DNA of 64,000 nt from Punica granatum. Lineage: Eukaryota; Streptophyta; Magnoliopsida; Myrtales; Lythraceae. Positions 35,041 through 47,286 of this stretch are shown piece after piece. The notes under the pieces are model-generated. The model ran no database searches and was not told where the DNA came from. It saw nothing but the letters and a program-made list of their open reading frames with translations. The number at the start of each line of letters is the position of its first letter. Within the stretch, counting starts at the first letter, position 1. The translations under genes and the position numbers were made by a program. The stretch is from contig NC_045128.1 of assembly GCF_007655135.1 (NCBI RefSeq), positions 19,066,811 to 19,130,810 on the forward strand, written 5' to 3'.

Positions 35041-35790
35041 GTGCAGCAAAGTAAAGACGGGACTCGGCCCTGCAAAGAGTGAAGACTGGACTCGGCCCTG
35101 CAGAAGAGTAAAGATGGGACTCGGCCCTGCAGAAGAGTAAGGACGGGACTCGGCCCTGCAGAAATGTGATGACGGGACTTGGCCCTACATGAAAGAGAAG
35201 ATGGGACTCGGCTCTGCATAAAAGTAAAGATGGGGCTCGGCCCTGCAGAAAAGTAAAGATGGGGCTCGGCCCTGCAGAAAAGTGATGACGGGACTCGGCC
35301 CTGCGGAAAAGTGATGACGGGACTCGGCCCTGCAGAATAGTGAATGACGGGACTTGGCCCTGCATAAAAGTAAAGACGGGACTCGGCCCTGCAGAAAAGT
35401 AAAGATGGGGCTCGGCCCTGCAGAAAAGTAAAGATGGGGCTCGGTCCTGCAGAAAAGTGATGACGGGACTCGGCACTGCGGAAAAGTGATGACGGGACTT
35501 GGCCCTGCAGAATAGTGAATGACGGGACTCGGCCCTGCATAAAAGTAAAGACGTGACTCGGCCCTGCAGAAAAATGATGACGGGGCTTGGCCCTGCATGA
35601 AAGTGAAGACGGGACTCGGCCCTGCATAAAAGTAAAGATGGGCTCGGCCCTGCAGAAAAGTAAAGATGGGGCTCGGCCCTGCAGAAAAGTAATGATGGGA
35701 CCTGGCCTTGCGTAAAAGCGAAGACGGGACTTGACCCTGCAGGAAAGTGAATGACGGGACTTGGCCCTGCATGAAAGTGAAGGCCTACGT
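35041..35790 (-). repeat. About 30-bp tandem array in D's 3' UTR
   Basis: About 25 units contain GGGACTCGGCCCTGCA or GGGGCTCGGCCCTGCA followed by GAAAAGTAAAGATG or GAAAAGTGATGACG. The minus strand is open in all three frames for 195-302 codons, giving repetitive Cys-rich peptides. I attribute these to the repeat and not to selection. Confidence 0.9.
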
Positions 35791-36690
35791 ATCCCGTGAG
35801 ATCGAGAATCAACGCCTGCCATGTTTCTAGCTGCTCGGCATCTGTGATCCTAACATCATTATCAAGTCATGGGATTACTAGCGATTTGTAAGCACAGGTA
35901 AAAGGAAGTGTTTGTGACGCATGCTCTTCCGTTTCGAGTCGCCTGGGCGACCCGTGGAGAGTTTTGATTTGGTGATTTGAATGGGGGTCCCGCTTTCAGA
36001 GGCCCCGATGTGAGGCCTCCGGGCTCCTGTTGGCCTTGCATGGGCATATCGAGACGTTCTCAAAGGTGCCCAAGTGGCTCTATCGGTTGTTCGACGCGCC
36101 TGTGAGCTTAGGACCCTTCTCATCAAGGTGCCATAGGGCGGCTGCATTTGTAACCCGCATGGGGAATTTTTGTTCAAATTTGGTCAGACCTTGGTCTAGT
36201 CATTTCCAGAGTGTTATAACTAGACTCCCGGAAAGAAATGTCTAGGATTTTGGCTTTGTGGTAGCCGATTGAAGGGTGGCTGTAACCCATTTTGGAGTTG
36301 TGTAATGACAAAGAGAAAAGAGAAAGCTTGGGGAGCACGTTGCCCCAGGACTGAAAGGATACACGAGTTCACGCCTGCCGTGAGATGTACCCCCATTCTC
36401 TTCCGTCCTTCGGTTGGTGTTGGCTGTCTTGAACTGTTTGGATTGCGTGCTTGGTCGCCCGCTGTGCTTGAAGAAGAATCCGCCTTGGACGGTTGAGTTC
36501 GGTAGGAGAGCCGATCGGGGATCGTGTCGGAGTAGACAACCTGGCCATTTCCCTTAGGGATCCCTGGTCCGCGCAGTGTGCGAGAGCCTATGGTGACTGA
36601 TTTGTTTATCTCTCATTTTACTCTTCTTTTGCTACGGTCACCCGCCTCGGGGCCGTACCTCTCAACCTAAAGGGGACAAACTCTCCTTTT

Positions 36691-36724
36691 GCCACGACCG
36701 CCCCGAGGGGTTTTCGACCTAGCG
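36691..36724 (-). other. Post-pol stem-loop, element D
   Basis: On the minus strand GCTAGGTCGAAAA is followed by the inner hairpin CCCC-TC-GGGG, then CGGTCGTGGC and AAAAGG. The inner stem differs from CCTC-TTT-GAGG in B and C but remains paired. Confidence 0.45.
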
Positions 36725-37473
36725 GGCCCGATTCTTTTGCCTCTCGAGTTTGCAAGGGCGGAGGGTTCGAATGATTCGACCTCCGAGTGCATTACATTCT
36801 GTCTCCGTCGAGGAGTTGCGACTGCTGCTTCCCTTTTTGTCGGGATTTCATTTCTTTTGGATTGGGGGTGCCGGTGCTTTTGGTGAACCTCGGCATTGCC
36901 CCATTTTTTTTGTTGGCGGGTTTTTCCCGCTTCTTTTCTCTCTCTCTTCTCTTATTTGTTGGCGAGTTTTTCCCGCGTCTTTTCGCTCTTTTTTTTTTTT
37001 CGCAGCTGGGGTCTATATTGTGCCCCTTGTTTTTGTTTGAAACTCCTCGACTTTGCATCGCCGAGGCCACTTTCGTTTGCTTAGCCCCGTGGAGACTTGA
37101 TGTACTTCGTCGTCCTAGCCCAATTTTGTGATGGCTGGTTTTCTCAGAAGTCTGATTCTTATGCACTCGAAAGTCGAACTTTGCGTCTTTTATCCTTGCA
37201 AACTTTACAAGTCCTTTCCCCTATTGTCTAAAACGAAAACAAAATTACCCCAGGAGTGTGTGACCGAGGTTGTCATGATGCTTGCTATGGAAGATGCCCA
37301 TTCTTGATGCGAATGACTAGGAGCGTTCCTATGTTGTTTGTTAGAGTGACCCACCATGGCGACCTCAGGGCGAACTTTAACCAGGGGTGCCCCGGTGTAC
37401 GTCGCTTGCCAAGGTCGTGTTGTCGCGAGCTTCAACCGGGGATGACCCAGTGTACGTCGTTTGGAAATGTTCA

Positions 37474-37854
37474 TCATGGGTAGATGATGCTCGAGGTGGT
37501 CTCGGTGTGAATGATGAATGTGAATGCCCCAATCTTCATTGTTAATGTGGCCTGTGGTGGGCGCCTTGTACAACCATCGTCCCAGATCGTGCTTGTGGCT
37601 CCAGCATCAGTTGTACGCCGGAAAGGTGTGCTCTCGAAGCCGATAGGCATGTTTGTTTGTCGATTGAGATGGTTGCGCTGAAGGTATGCGGCTCGTTCGG
37701 ATGCTTCCGTCGTCGGCTTCATAGGGGGTACCTCCTTGTCGGGCCCTTCCCTACTAAAGTATAGGAAGAAAGACCCGATAGGAGTTCTCGAGGAGGTGTG
37801 AACCTGCGCATCGCTCTTCGCCCGCGACTGGCGTGTCCCTGTGAAGGATGACAA
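37474..37854 (-). CDS. Unrecognised 126-codon open frame in D
   Basis: This is the longest non-repeat open frame in the D internal region and lies in the element's sense direction. The product would be basic and Thr/Arg-rich, with no motif I know and no transmembrane segment or signal peptide. Neighbouring frames are full of stops. It could be a Gag remnant, a lineage-specific leader ORF or chance. No second copy in the window allows conservation to be tested. Confidence 0.15.
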   Translation of the reverse strand: MSSFTGTRQSRAKSDAQVHTSSRTPIGSFFLYFSREGPDKEVPPMKPTTEASERAAYLQRNHLNRQTNMPIGFESTPFRRTTDAGATSTIWDDGCTRRPPQATLTMKIGAFTFIIHTETTSSIIYP

Positions 37855-38470
37855 AGAGGATGATGCATTAGGCGATTATGCGGTGGAATATGTGGTAGGA
37901 AATGTAAGGTGGACCCATGGGAAATTCCTTCATCCAGCGCGCGACCCATGGGGTGCCGCACGTGGGGGACACTCAATTCCGAGATCTAGTCATCGCCACC
38001 CTGGAGTGGGCAGACCGTGGCTAGGGGCCACATAGGTGTACTTTCCCCAATTGCTGGTTGGCATGCGCAGCCGTCCTAGGGAAGGCTCGAGAAGCCGGAT
38101 CCCATGAGGACAGGCAAATCGAACAATTCCGACAGAACCAACAGGGCATCTTCAAGGCTGTCCTAGTGCGCCTGTGAAGGGTTCGTTCATGCCGGGAGCT
38201 TGTTTGGGAATGCATATAAATGTAAAAGAGAGTTTAGGGAAGAGTGCATGTTGCCCCAGTGGCTGGTTGATGGCCACAGTGGAGGGTGGGTAGGGATCAT
38301 TCTCCGGTCGGAGATGTGACCGTGCTAGTGACTTTCGCGGCGGGTGGGCAGGGCCATGCTTTGTTCGTCGGAGCTGTTGCTTGTGATCTTTTGCGGTTGA
38401 AGGATTAGACTTGCTCCTCGGAGTATCGCTTGGATGAATTTGAATCCAAGTCGATTTTGAATTTTAGATG

Positions 38471-38975
38471 AGCCTGAAAGCAGTAAACGCGAGGTGTCAA
38501 AACCTGAAAGCAGTAAATGTAGGACCGAGGCTCGAAAGCAGTAAATGCGGGACCGAGGCTCGATACAGGGCCGAAGCCCAAAAGTGGGGCCGAAGCCCAA
38601 ACGCGGGGCCGGAGCTCGATGCAGGGCCGAAACCCAAAAGTGAATGCAGGGCCGGAGGCCGATGTGAGGTCGAAGCCTAATGCAGTAAATGTGGGGCCGA
38701 AGCCCGATGCAGGGCCGGAGCCCGATGCGGGGCCGAAGCCTAATGAAATAAATGCCGGGCCGGAGCCCGATGCGAGGCTGAAGCCCTATACAATAAATGC
38801 GGGGTCGGAGCCCGATGTGGGGTGGAAGCCCAATGCAGTAAATGCGGGGCCGGAGCCCGACGTGGGGTCGAAGCTCAATGCAGTAAATGCGGGGCCGGGG
38901 CCCGATGAAGGGCTGAAGCCCGATGCGGGGCCAAAGCCCGATGTAATAAATGCGGGGTTGATAGGAAAGTGCAAG
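38471..38975 (-). repeat. GGGGCCGGAGCCCGATG tandem array in D
   Basis: Irregular units of about 18-45 bp are built from GCGGGGCCGGAGCCCGATG and GCAGTAAATG. The GGGCC-GAAGCCC and AAAGCAGTAAA pieces resemble pieces of the 3' UTR arrays, but this array lies on the leader side of D. Confidence 0.8.
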
Positions 38976-40618
38976 AAATGTAAAAGCAAAGGTCAATGCT
39001 GAGGAATAGCGCAAGGCGCTGCAATGCGGTGACGCCGATTTGCTTGCGGTCTTGCTTTGTGGAGCAGGGATGGGGACTTAGTGTTGAAATCCCAAGGAGC
39101 TGGATGGATGGGAGACGTTTGTTGTCTCAATTGTGGTCGATCAGTATTCAGGGTGTCTTCTTGTGTAGAATTTCCTACAATGGGAAAAGAAAACAATGAA
39201 GGAGTAAACTATATTCGCGATTTTAGCGTAAGGGCTTAGGGGATTGAACTAGCCTGGTAGGCGTCGTGCGAGCGCGCCGAGGGTGTGTGCATGGATAAGG
39301 TGGAGGCATGCTCGCACGACGCGGAAGGACCCACTCGGTTGTGCTGGTGGATGTGCTCGGTTGCACGAAGAGACGTGTGCTCAGTTACGCAATGACGTTT
39401 GGCTGCGCTGGATTAGTGAGAAGCTAGCTTTGCTTAGGAAGATGGATCGGTCCTCAGGCCATGGCTCGCCTTGCCGTGGAGGGAGGATGAAGGTCGTGGT
39501 CGGTCTACCTGTAAAAGAGGTCCTCACTCACTTGTATGGTGGGATGTTAGTTGTTATGCGAAATAGTAAATGAACAGAATGCATACGATGCGTGTATTTT
39601 CAAAAGCTAATGTTGTCATTTACATTGACTCGAAAGGTCTAAAGTGCAATGTAAATCTTGTAAAATAAAGTCCTAAGCTGATCTTCCACCACACTCGGAG
39701 TCTGAGCGAGCACAGCCTCGGAAAGCATTGGTTCTAGGTGAGGGCCCTGCGAAGATATCTATCATATAGTGCATGTATGGTCTTCCACGAGCCCTCTTCC
39801 TAGACCTCTCCAGGGCTACGTTCGCTCAAGCGAGCTCCTGACCGCATCTCTGCATCTTGGCACGGGTTTGGGAGAGCTCCCTTTAAGGTGGTTGGCCAGC
39901 GAGTTCTTCCTCTCTCAACTACCCCTCGGTGATCGAACCTAGTGTTGATGAGGTCGATCATGTTGTCCCGGAATGTACACCATTCGCGTTCTGTGGCGGG
40001 TCGGTGAGGTCCTCGTGTGTTGGCGAACTCTGTCGAGGTGCGAGCAGGAGGCCGAGCAAGGCGTCCCTTACCAAGACGACAAGAAAATCCGCTTAGGACT
40101 CGTCAACATGAATGACATCCTAATTTTTGAAAACTGCATGATGCATGTGTGCGAAGAAAGTAAATGCCCACGGCTTAGTACAAATTACAAGGTACATCGC
40201 TCTTGAAATAGAAAAGACTCAAGTGGCACGCAGGCCGACTCGATGGACTGTTGTCGGAGTCGGGTTGAAGGCTTGGGTGGAGGCATAACACGATGCATGG
40301 TTTGGTGCTACAGGGACCGTGCTATCTATGGATGGGGGCTCCCGACTCAAGGGTGTGAATTCCTTGAAATCGAGCGAGGATCTTTGGGGGCCGGTTCGGT
40401 GGCATAGCCGACTCGATCCGTTCCCCTACTCGGAACCTCTGACTAACATAGCTTCATAGTTTGGCGCCCGTGAGATTTCGGACGAGGTACCTAAAGCTAG
40501 CATGATATGCAATGCATGCATGAAATAAATGTGCGTAAGTTGATAAGCGGTAAACGACGGAAAGCAGTAAGTAGACAAGCAAGCAAGCAAACGGGATTGA
40601 GCCCGAACCCTCTAGATG
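38976..40618 (-). mobile_element. 5' leader of D
   Basis: Non-coding sequence between the array and the primer-binding site. From about 39240 it is homologous to 1-1337. Around 39660-40300 it carries extra sequence absent from the other copy. The 110-bp unit tandemly repeated at 255-655 is single here. Confidence 0.6.
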
Positions 40619-40636
40619 TTCCCAGTGGAGTCGCCA
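40619..40636 (-). promoter_or_regulatory. Primer-binding site, middle LTR of D
   Basis: The minus strand reads TGGCGACTCCACTGGGAA, three bases from the LTR edge at 40640. It matches the site at 1338-1355 except for one base. This marks the middle LTR as 5' LTR of the internal region to its left. Confidence 0.78.
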
Positions 40637-40883
40637 AGCTGTAAGCACCCGAATTTAATCTCGTTGGGGCACGCATGCGCGCGCCTAAGCAAACGCGGCT
40701 TGGGAGTATCCACCTTCCCGTGGGGATGCGCGACGGACGCGCGTGAGAAGGAGTCGCCACTTACTATTTACGACTCGTAGGTCGAGGGCCGTTGAGTCGC
40801 CCGGGTCTAGGGGTACGGGGTACACCTAAATGCTAAGGCAATGGTCGTACGGAATCAGAAATTTTGAATTCGGGGTTCTATTA

Positions 40884-40950
40884 CGTGCGGGCCTATATCC
40901 CGCACGCCCTTTCGGCACTCTAGCTTGCTAGGCTTGCCATTTTGTTTATT
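40884..40950 (-). terminator. Candidate poly(A) signal and hairpin, middle LTR of D
   Basis: The stem CGTGCGGG/CCCGCACG lies at 40884-40906 and reverse AATAAA at 40945-40950, with the same spacing as in the left LTR. Confidence 0.45.
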
Positions 40951-43654
40951 TACCGCGTGATTTAGAGTTGCGCTCGACTCGCTCGTTTTGACACCGTAAA
41001 TTCGATGAATTGACCAAGTTGGGCCAAGAGTCCGAAAGATGAGTAGGCTTGTGCATCGAGGAGTCGGTTCACTATCTTAGCGTTACAGTTCATCGAACCG
41101 TGATGGTTGATTCCTTGCGTGAACCGAAACCACGAGTATCCAAGCTTACTCACCCTTTGGTGGCGATAGACCAACTTAACCGATCCAGCACTCGGACCTC
41201 TCGCTCACCGATCGGGGATCCTTACAAGGATATGAATGAACATACAAATAAAATCCTCACAATGTTCTCCCGAACAATTACAAAGTATAACCGAATAAGT
41301 AAATGGATCCCGATCGGTTTGCATTGGGCCACTATTCCGCTCTGGCTCACCGTGTGTTTTGAATAACCGATAAATGAATTAAGGCAACGCGGGCTCAAGG
41401 AGCCGGGGGTCGGATCCGATCGATCCAAGGTTTGCAGGAGAATCGGTTGATTCCCACTGTAACCGTTGGGCCGATCGAGCTCCCGGGTGATATCTAAATC
41501 CGTTTCACATGCCCAATCCAAATTGCCTTCCACATAGGCCGTGTTCGGAGTGTAACGGTGAATCGAGGCTAGATCCCATTCCGCACTCGGGTTGCACGCG
41601 CTCGGTGAATTAGGAGGCGTTGGACCTCGTGTTCGGTGGTTTGGGGCATTGGACCCCGTGTAACACGTAACCTATGGGCTCGGGCCCGAATCGCGATAAA
41701 TCATCATATGCAAAGACAAAACAGAAGAAAACTGATAAAACTGACACAATACAGACAACTACTGACAATTGTCGGTGAATACAGACAAGTGGTGTGTTAA
41801 GCTGAATGTACGTGATTTAATCAGTTATTAACTGGGGTTGGTTAGCAAACAATGTATCTAACCTAGGCAAACATAGATGGTGGGCTAGAATATGGTTCTA
41901 AGCCGATTACATGTGTGAATTTGTTTTAGAATCCTTATTCAGTGAGATGACGCTGCGGTTTCACCGAATTAACCAAACTCGTATCTTGACTCTAGATTGG
42001 AATCTAATATTCCACCTATCCATTATCTAATGTTTGTTTAAGTCAAGTACATGATTAATCCGGTTCTTCGTCTTTTGCAACTGAAATAAAAAGGTTCACC
42101 ACCGAATCTACGATAGGAAGATAGAAACACCAAAAGTGAACGGAATGGGCCGTACGAATGAAACTCGCACCCGAACGGGCCGCCCCTTTCCGTCCATAGA
42201 TCGAGGTGTTTCCGACTCCCTAAAGCCTAGGATATCGATGAATCACGGAATGACGACTATGCCCTTGAGTGGTAAAACATGTGATGTTCATATATAAATT
42301 AAAGATCGTGTGACACGAAGAGGTCTAAAGAGGACTCGCGCATCTCGACTCGAGCCGCCTCAAATTGGGCCCGGACTCGAGTCATAGTACGCGAGTACTT
42401 GCTAGACACGATTCTATTCGTGTTACACGTCTCGATGTTTTGAAATTATGAGCTTTTAAGGAAAAGGGCATTTCCGCCGTTCCATGAACCATCGATACGT
42501 TTACGAATTAATATTCAATTTTTCCAATTATTTAATCCAAGTGATTTAATTAACCGAATGATACGTCCCGTTTCTCCCATTTGTGAAATTATTCGGTGGT
42601 AGTGATCTTATATCGAGGAATTGTGAACTTGACGGATAGTCTTCCAAAACTAACTCTCCTAGGAGACGGCTAGCACATGATCGACGATAAAAACACAAAA
42701 TATGGGTACACTCAATTCCAAGGGACGATTCCGAAGCAACGAAGGAGACCGTCCTAAGCCCGGGATGGGTCAAAGAGCACTCGGCCCCTCCTCCAAAGGT
42801 TGAGCCGAGAGCTCTCCATGACCCGACTTGGGTTATGGAGGGCCTCCTACATCGATTCCGATCGTATCTTGCATGCATAATACGTCAAGCACGATAGTAA
42901 CGCACGTTTTAACCAAATCGATGCCGCCATGATCATAATTACGCAAACGGGCATACAAACATGCACAAACAAAATATTTAAAGGAATCAATAAAACGACA
43001 TCGACTCATACAACGACGAAATGGAAAATACGGGAACCGATTTATTTCGAGGCGAAAGAGGATTCCTTGGACCCGTGTGGTCCAAAGAAACTCTCGGCCA
43101 CCTCCCATGAGGAATGGCCGTGACTTTCCGTGGCTCACGCGGGTCAAGGCGACCTCTTCAACCCCGATTTAAGTTCTTTCCCGTCATGATGCATGTGTTC
43201 ATACGACGTATAGCATGATAAACGACGTACATTTACATGGGAGTAGGTAAGAACGTAAACTTGCATGCATTTCAACTTGTTAAACGCCTTAACACCTCAT
43301 ATCAAAAGAATATCGGAGATCCTAACTTCTCTAAGTCGTAGAGGAGTGTTACCTAGCCTCGGAACACGAGGAAAGAGTCGGAGAAGTGGCAAAGGGAGTC
43401 GGGAGACTCGGCTGGAACGAACAGACCCGAATCGGAGCAGTCGGGTCGACTGGCAGACCCGACTGGCAGTCTGGCTTGTCGGGGCCGTATCGGTTGATCG
43501 GGATGGAATTTTCGCGCGGGGCCAGTTGCGTTGGATTCCCAAAAGACAAAGGATCGTGCCTGTGGTGGTTTCGGGAGGAGAGCATGCGTAGATTTTCTGG
43601 AAATCAAAAACAAAGTCGGGTCAGTAAAAAAGGACAGACCCAGTCGGGTCAAAA

Positions 43655-43945
43655 CAGACCCGACTGGCACCCAATGAAGAAACGGCTCCACAGGAGGCTC
43701 CCGGTGGTCTTTTGATGTAAGGTCGGTGGCATTGGACTCCTAACTGGCTGAGGATCACGGTGATAGGTGGCTCGTAGCGAGATTCAACCCGAGCTGACCT
43801 GTGCGTTCCTGCAAAGTTCGGGTTAGAAAAGACGACCAGAGGAACAGACCCGACTGGCACCCGATGAAGAAACGACTCTACGGGAGGCTCCCGGTGGTCT
43901 TTTGGTGCAAGGTCGGTGGCATTGGACTCCTAACTGACTGAGGAT
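43655..43945 (-). repeat. 190-bp tandem repeat, two copies, middle LTR of D
   Basis: Copies start CAGACCCGACTGGCACCC at 43655 and 43845. One unit fewer than in the left and right LTRs. Confidence 0.9.
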
Positions 43946-44513
43946 CATGCCTACAGTGGTTTATGAAGATTAGACATGTCGATGTTCCTGAGAGATGCAA
44001 AGAAAACCGGTAAAAACTGGAAAAAATCTGTGAAGGGATAAAGGAGAGAAATGGCGGTGGTGCGCGGTTGAGCGGCTCTCGGCACGCGACCACCTTGTCA
44101 CGGGGGAGAGTGAGGGTCATGAGGAACCCCTAGGAAATGATGGCACGACTCGCCATAGTCGTGAGGTAGTGGAAATGTCGAGGAAGCCCGGGAAGCCGTG
44201 AAACACCTACGGAACCCGTTTCTGGACAGAGCTGGTTCGGGCTGCTGGGAGCTTCAAATCGCAAAACTAACACCGGAAATAGACTCGGGAGGTCGAAAAC
44301 ATGTGGGATATGAAGTTTGGTTGAGTTTGGTTCGGGTTGAGTGGCGGTCGCCGGAAAACGGTTGAGTTTTCCGGCAATTTTGCCTTGGTTTCGGGCTGAG
44401 GGAAAGCTGGACGAATTGTTGGAGTTTGAGAGGAATTTGAGAGAGTTTTTGAGTGAGAAAGCTAGAGAGAGAGTGCAAGAGGAGTTGTGATTAAAGTGTC
44501 TTACAATTAGGCA

Positions 44514-44519
44514 CTTATA
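44514..44519 (-). promoter_or_regulatory. TATA box, middle LTR of D
   Basis: The minus strand reads TATAAG, in the same position as in the left LTR at 34380. Confidence 0.55.
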
Positions 44520-45809
44520 GGATGCCTTAATGAGCCAAATTAGTGAGTTTAAGTGCAATTAGAGGGGGGAGCTTAGGGGTTCCGAATTTTGGAGGGAAGA
44601 TTAGGGTGGGGAAGTTGTCTTGTTGAGTGTGGGGAAAGGAAGAGAAGGGAAAGTTGATGGGAGGTGATGGGGAAGTGATAGGAAGTGATGGGCGTAAGAA
44701 GGATTTGAAATGTGTGGAGGGGGGAGCTTCTTGAAGCTTGGAGCCACCGAATTTTGGGTTTTAGCCGCGGCTTGGAGATTGAGCCGTGGCTTGGGGTTGA
44801 GCCGCGGCTTGGTGGCTTGGCTTGGCTGAGCTGTGGGTCCCATTCGAATAAGAGAAAAGCCGGAAAAAGCTTGAGACTTGATTTAACGCGCGTCCGGTCT
44901 CCGATATCCGATTAATTTATAGATTTTGAATGCTTGAACGAAGAGGATTTGAATGAGCCCAATATCGCCATACATCGTGTGAACGGACGTCCGGGTGACT
45001 CGGCGCCTCGAGAATCGGTTTTGCCCTGTTCGGACATTCGGAGTGGAGTTGAGCGTCCCCGGTCCCCGATTGCTCTTTGTGCACCTTAATGTTCGTTTCG
45101 GTGACCCTTTTTGCCTCGTGGGGGATCATTGGCTCGTCGTCTCCGACCGAAGATCATTGCCCCGGGAAGACCTAGGGACTTGTGACCAGAGCTTTCTCAG
45201 TGTTCCCCGAATGTCTTGAGGCGTTCGGGGATCGCTGTGATCTCTGTTTTCTATGGATGTGCCCCGAAGATTCACCGGGAGGCTTTTGCTACCATTGAAA
45301 CTTCCCTCGGGAAACCCCGTAGATTTCCGAAAGGTCTTATGAAGCTTGTTCCATGACCCCGGTAGTCCTTGGGTGCCTGTAGGCCCGTTTTGGGGTGCCG
45401 TTCACTTGTCAGTGGATCGGGCCCCGGGAGCCCTGCCAGAAAAGGCGTCCGTGAGAGATCGAGGTGTCCCGGCCTAAGCAGGATGCCCCGGAAATGCGCC
45501 CGGACGTGTCATTGGTCACTTTGGCAATGAGAGCGATTTTTGGAGTCCCATATTGGGCACCTTTCGGTGCTTCGGTGACTCGGTGGTGAATAGTGCCACA
45601 GTGCCAGCTCCTCCGTTTTCGAGATTCTTCGCCTGTAAGTTCCTCCGACTGCTCTCTTCGACTTTTCTTAGTGAACCGTGCTCTTCACCTATTGCTCATG
45701 ACCCCATGCCCGCCTATTTGCCTCTGATTGCCGGGTGATGAATAGTGTCCCGGGCCTCGGTCGGAAATCCTCGTGTAGGAAGCCGGTGGGCCAAAATGGG
45801 GTGCTGACA

Positions 45810-45827
45810 GCTTGCCCCTCTTTGGTT
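45810..45827 (-). promoter_or_regulatory. Polypurine tract, right internal region of D
   Basis: The plus strand GCTTGCCCCTCTTTGGTT is the exact complement of the tract in A, B and C. It adjoins the LTR end TGACA. CTTTGGTT (45820-45827) can pair with AACCAAAG (45849-45856), an 8-bp stem. Confidence 0.8.
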
Positions 45828-45981
45828 GCGTGCTCGATGAGAGGAGGTAACCAAAGATCATGAGAAGCACCCCTTTTGGTCCCGGCAATCGCTCCTGTCG
45901 TCACTCTCTGTGGTAGCTTGCCTCTCCTGCCATAAGGCAAAAGCCTAATTGAGATTTGGAGGATGTGAAGTGGTAGGTGAG

Positions 45982-47286
45982 GGGCCAAAGCCCGCATAAA
46001 GCGGTAAAATGGACACGAAGTCCAGATAGCAGTAAATGCGGAAACGAAGTCCGGGGACCCGAAGTCCCTAAAGCAGTAAATGCTAGGCCGAAGCCCGTGG
46101 AAAGCAGTAAAACTACTAGGCCGAAGCCCGTGGAAAGCAATAAAGTCACTAGGCCGAAGCCCGAGGAAAGCAGTAAAATGGACGCGAAGTCCGAGGACGC
46201 GAAGTCCGGAAAGCAGTAAAGTCACTAGGCCGAAGCCCGAGGAAAGCAGTAAAATGGACGCGAAGTCCATGGACGCGAAGTCCGTGGACGCGAAGTCCGG
46301 AAAGCGATAAAGTCACTAGGCCGAAACCCGAGGAAAGCAGTAAAATGGACGCGAAGTCCGGAAAGCGATAAAGTCACTAGGCCGAAGCCCGAGGAAAGCA
46401 GTAAAATGGACGCGAAGTCCGTGGACGCGAAGTCCGGAAAGCAGTAAAGTCACTAGGCCGACGCCCGAGGAAAGCAGTAAAATGGACGCGAAGTCCGTGG
46501 ACTCGAAGTCCGTGGACGCGAAGTTCGGAAAGCAGTAAAGTCACTAGGCCGAAGCCCGAGGAAAAGAGTAAAATGGACGCGAAGTCCGGAAAGCGATAAA
46601 GTCACTAGGCTGAAGCCCGAGGAAAGCAGGTAAAATGGACGCGAAGTCCGGAAAGCGATAAACTCACTAGGCCGAAACCCGAGGAAAGCAGTAAAATGGA
46701 CGCGAAGTCTGGAAAGTGATAAAGTCACTAGGCCGAAGCCCGAGGAAAGCAGTAAAATGGACGCGAAGTCCGTGGACGCGAAGTCCGGAAAGCAGTAAAG
46801 TCACTATGTCGACGCCCGAGGAAAGCAGTAAAATGGACGCGAATGGACGCGAAGTCCGGAAAGCAGTAAAGTCACTAGGCCGAAGCCCGAGGAAAGCAGT
46901 AAAATGGACGCGAAGTCCGTGGACGCGAAGTCCGTGGACGCGAAGTCCGGAAAGCGATAAAGTCACTAGGCCGAAGCCCGAGAAAAGCAGTAAAATGGAC
47001 GCGAAGTCCGGAAAGCGATAAAGTCACTAGGCCGAAGCCCGAGGAAAGCAGTAAAATGGACGCGAAGTCCGGAAAGCGATAAAGTCACTAGGCCGAAGCC
47101 CGAGGAAAGCAGTAAAATGGACGCGAAGTCCGTGGACGCGAAGTCCGGAAAGCAGTAAAGTCACTAGGCCGAAGCCCGAGGAAAGTAGTAAAATGGACGC
47201 GAAGTCCGTGGACACGAAGTCCGGAAAGTAGTAAAGTCACTAGGCCAAAGCCCGAGGAAAGGAGTAAAATGGACGCGAAGTCCGGA
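45982..47286 (-). repeat. GACGCGAAGTCC composite tandem array in D
   Basis: Units of about 60-76 bp combine GTCACTAGGCCGAAGCCCG, AAAGCAGTAAAATGG and one to three copies of GACGCGAAGTCCG. It is the inverted equivalent of the 6.1-kb array of element A. It passes directly into LTR sequence at 47286, so the rest of this internal region and the primer-binding site are deleted. Confidence 0.9.

Larger units (their letters stand above)
35791..38470 (-). mobile_element. Internal region of D, function unknown
   Basis: It occupies the place where pol would lie, but I recognise no RT, integrase or Gag motif on the minus strand in any frame. A post-pol stem-loop like those of B and C is present at 36691-36724, so the 3' part is retained 3' UTR. 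A pair of imperfect direct repeats, GTGTACGTCG with flanks, lies at 37370-37412 and 37428-37470. The rest may be degenerate leader or captured sequence. Confidence 0.55.
40640..45809 (-). mobile_element. Middle, shared LTR of D (5170 bp, complete)
   Basis: It starts TGTAAGCACCCG and ends GGGGTGCTGACA. Its left neighbour is a primer-binding site and its right neighbour a polypurine tract, so it serves as 5' LTR for the left internal region and 3' LTR for the right one. It is nearly identical to the left LTR, which indicates a recent duplication. It has two copies of the 190-bp repeat, against three in its partners. TATA box at 44514, hairpin at 40884-40906. Confidence 0.92.

Noticed and set aside
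37474..37854. The D open frame as a captured host gene
   Set aside because: No recognisable domain, no intron remnants and no second copy. It is kept only as a low-confidence unknown frame.
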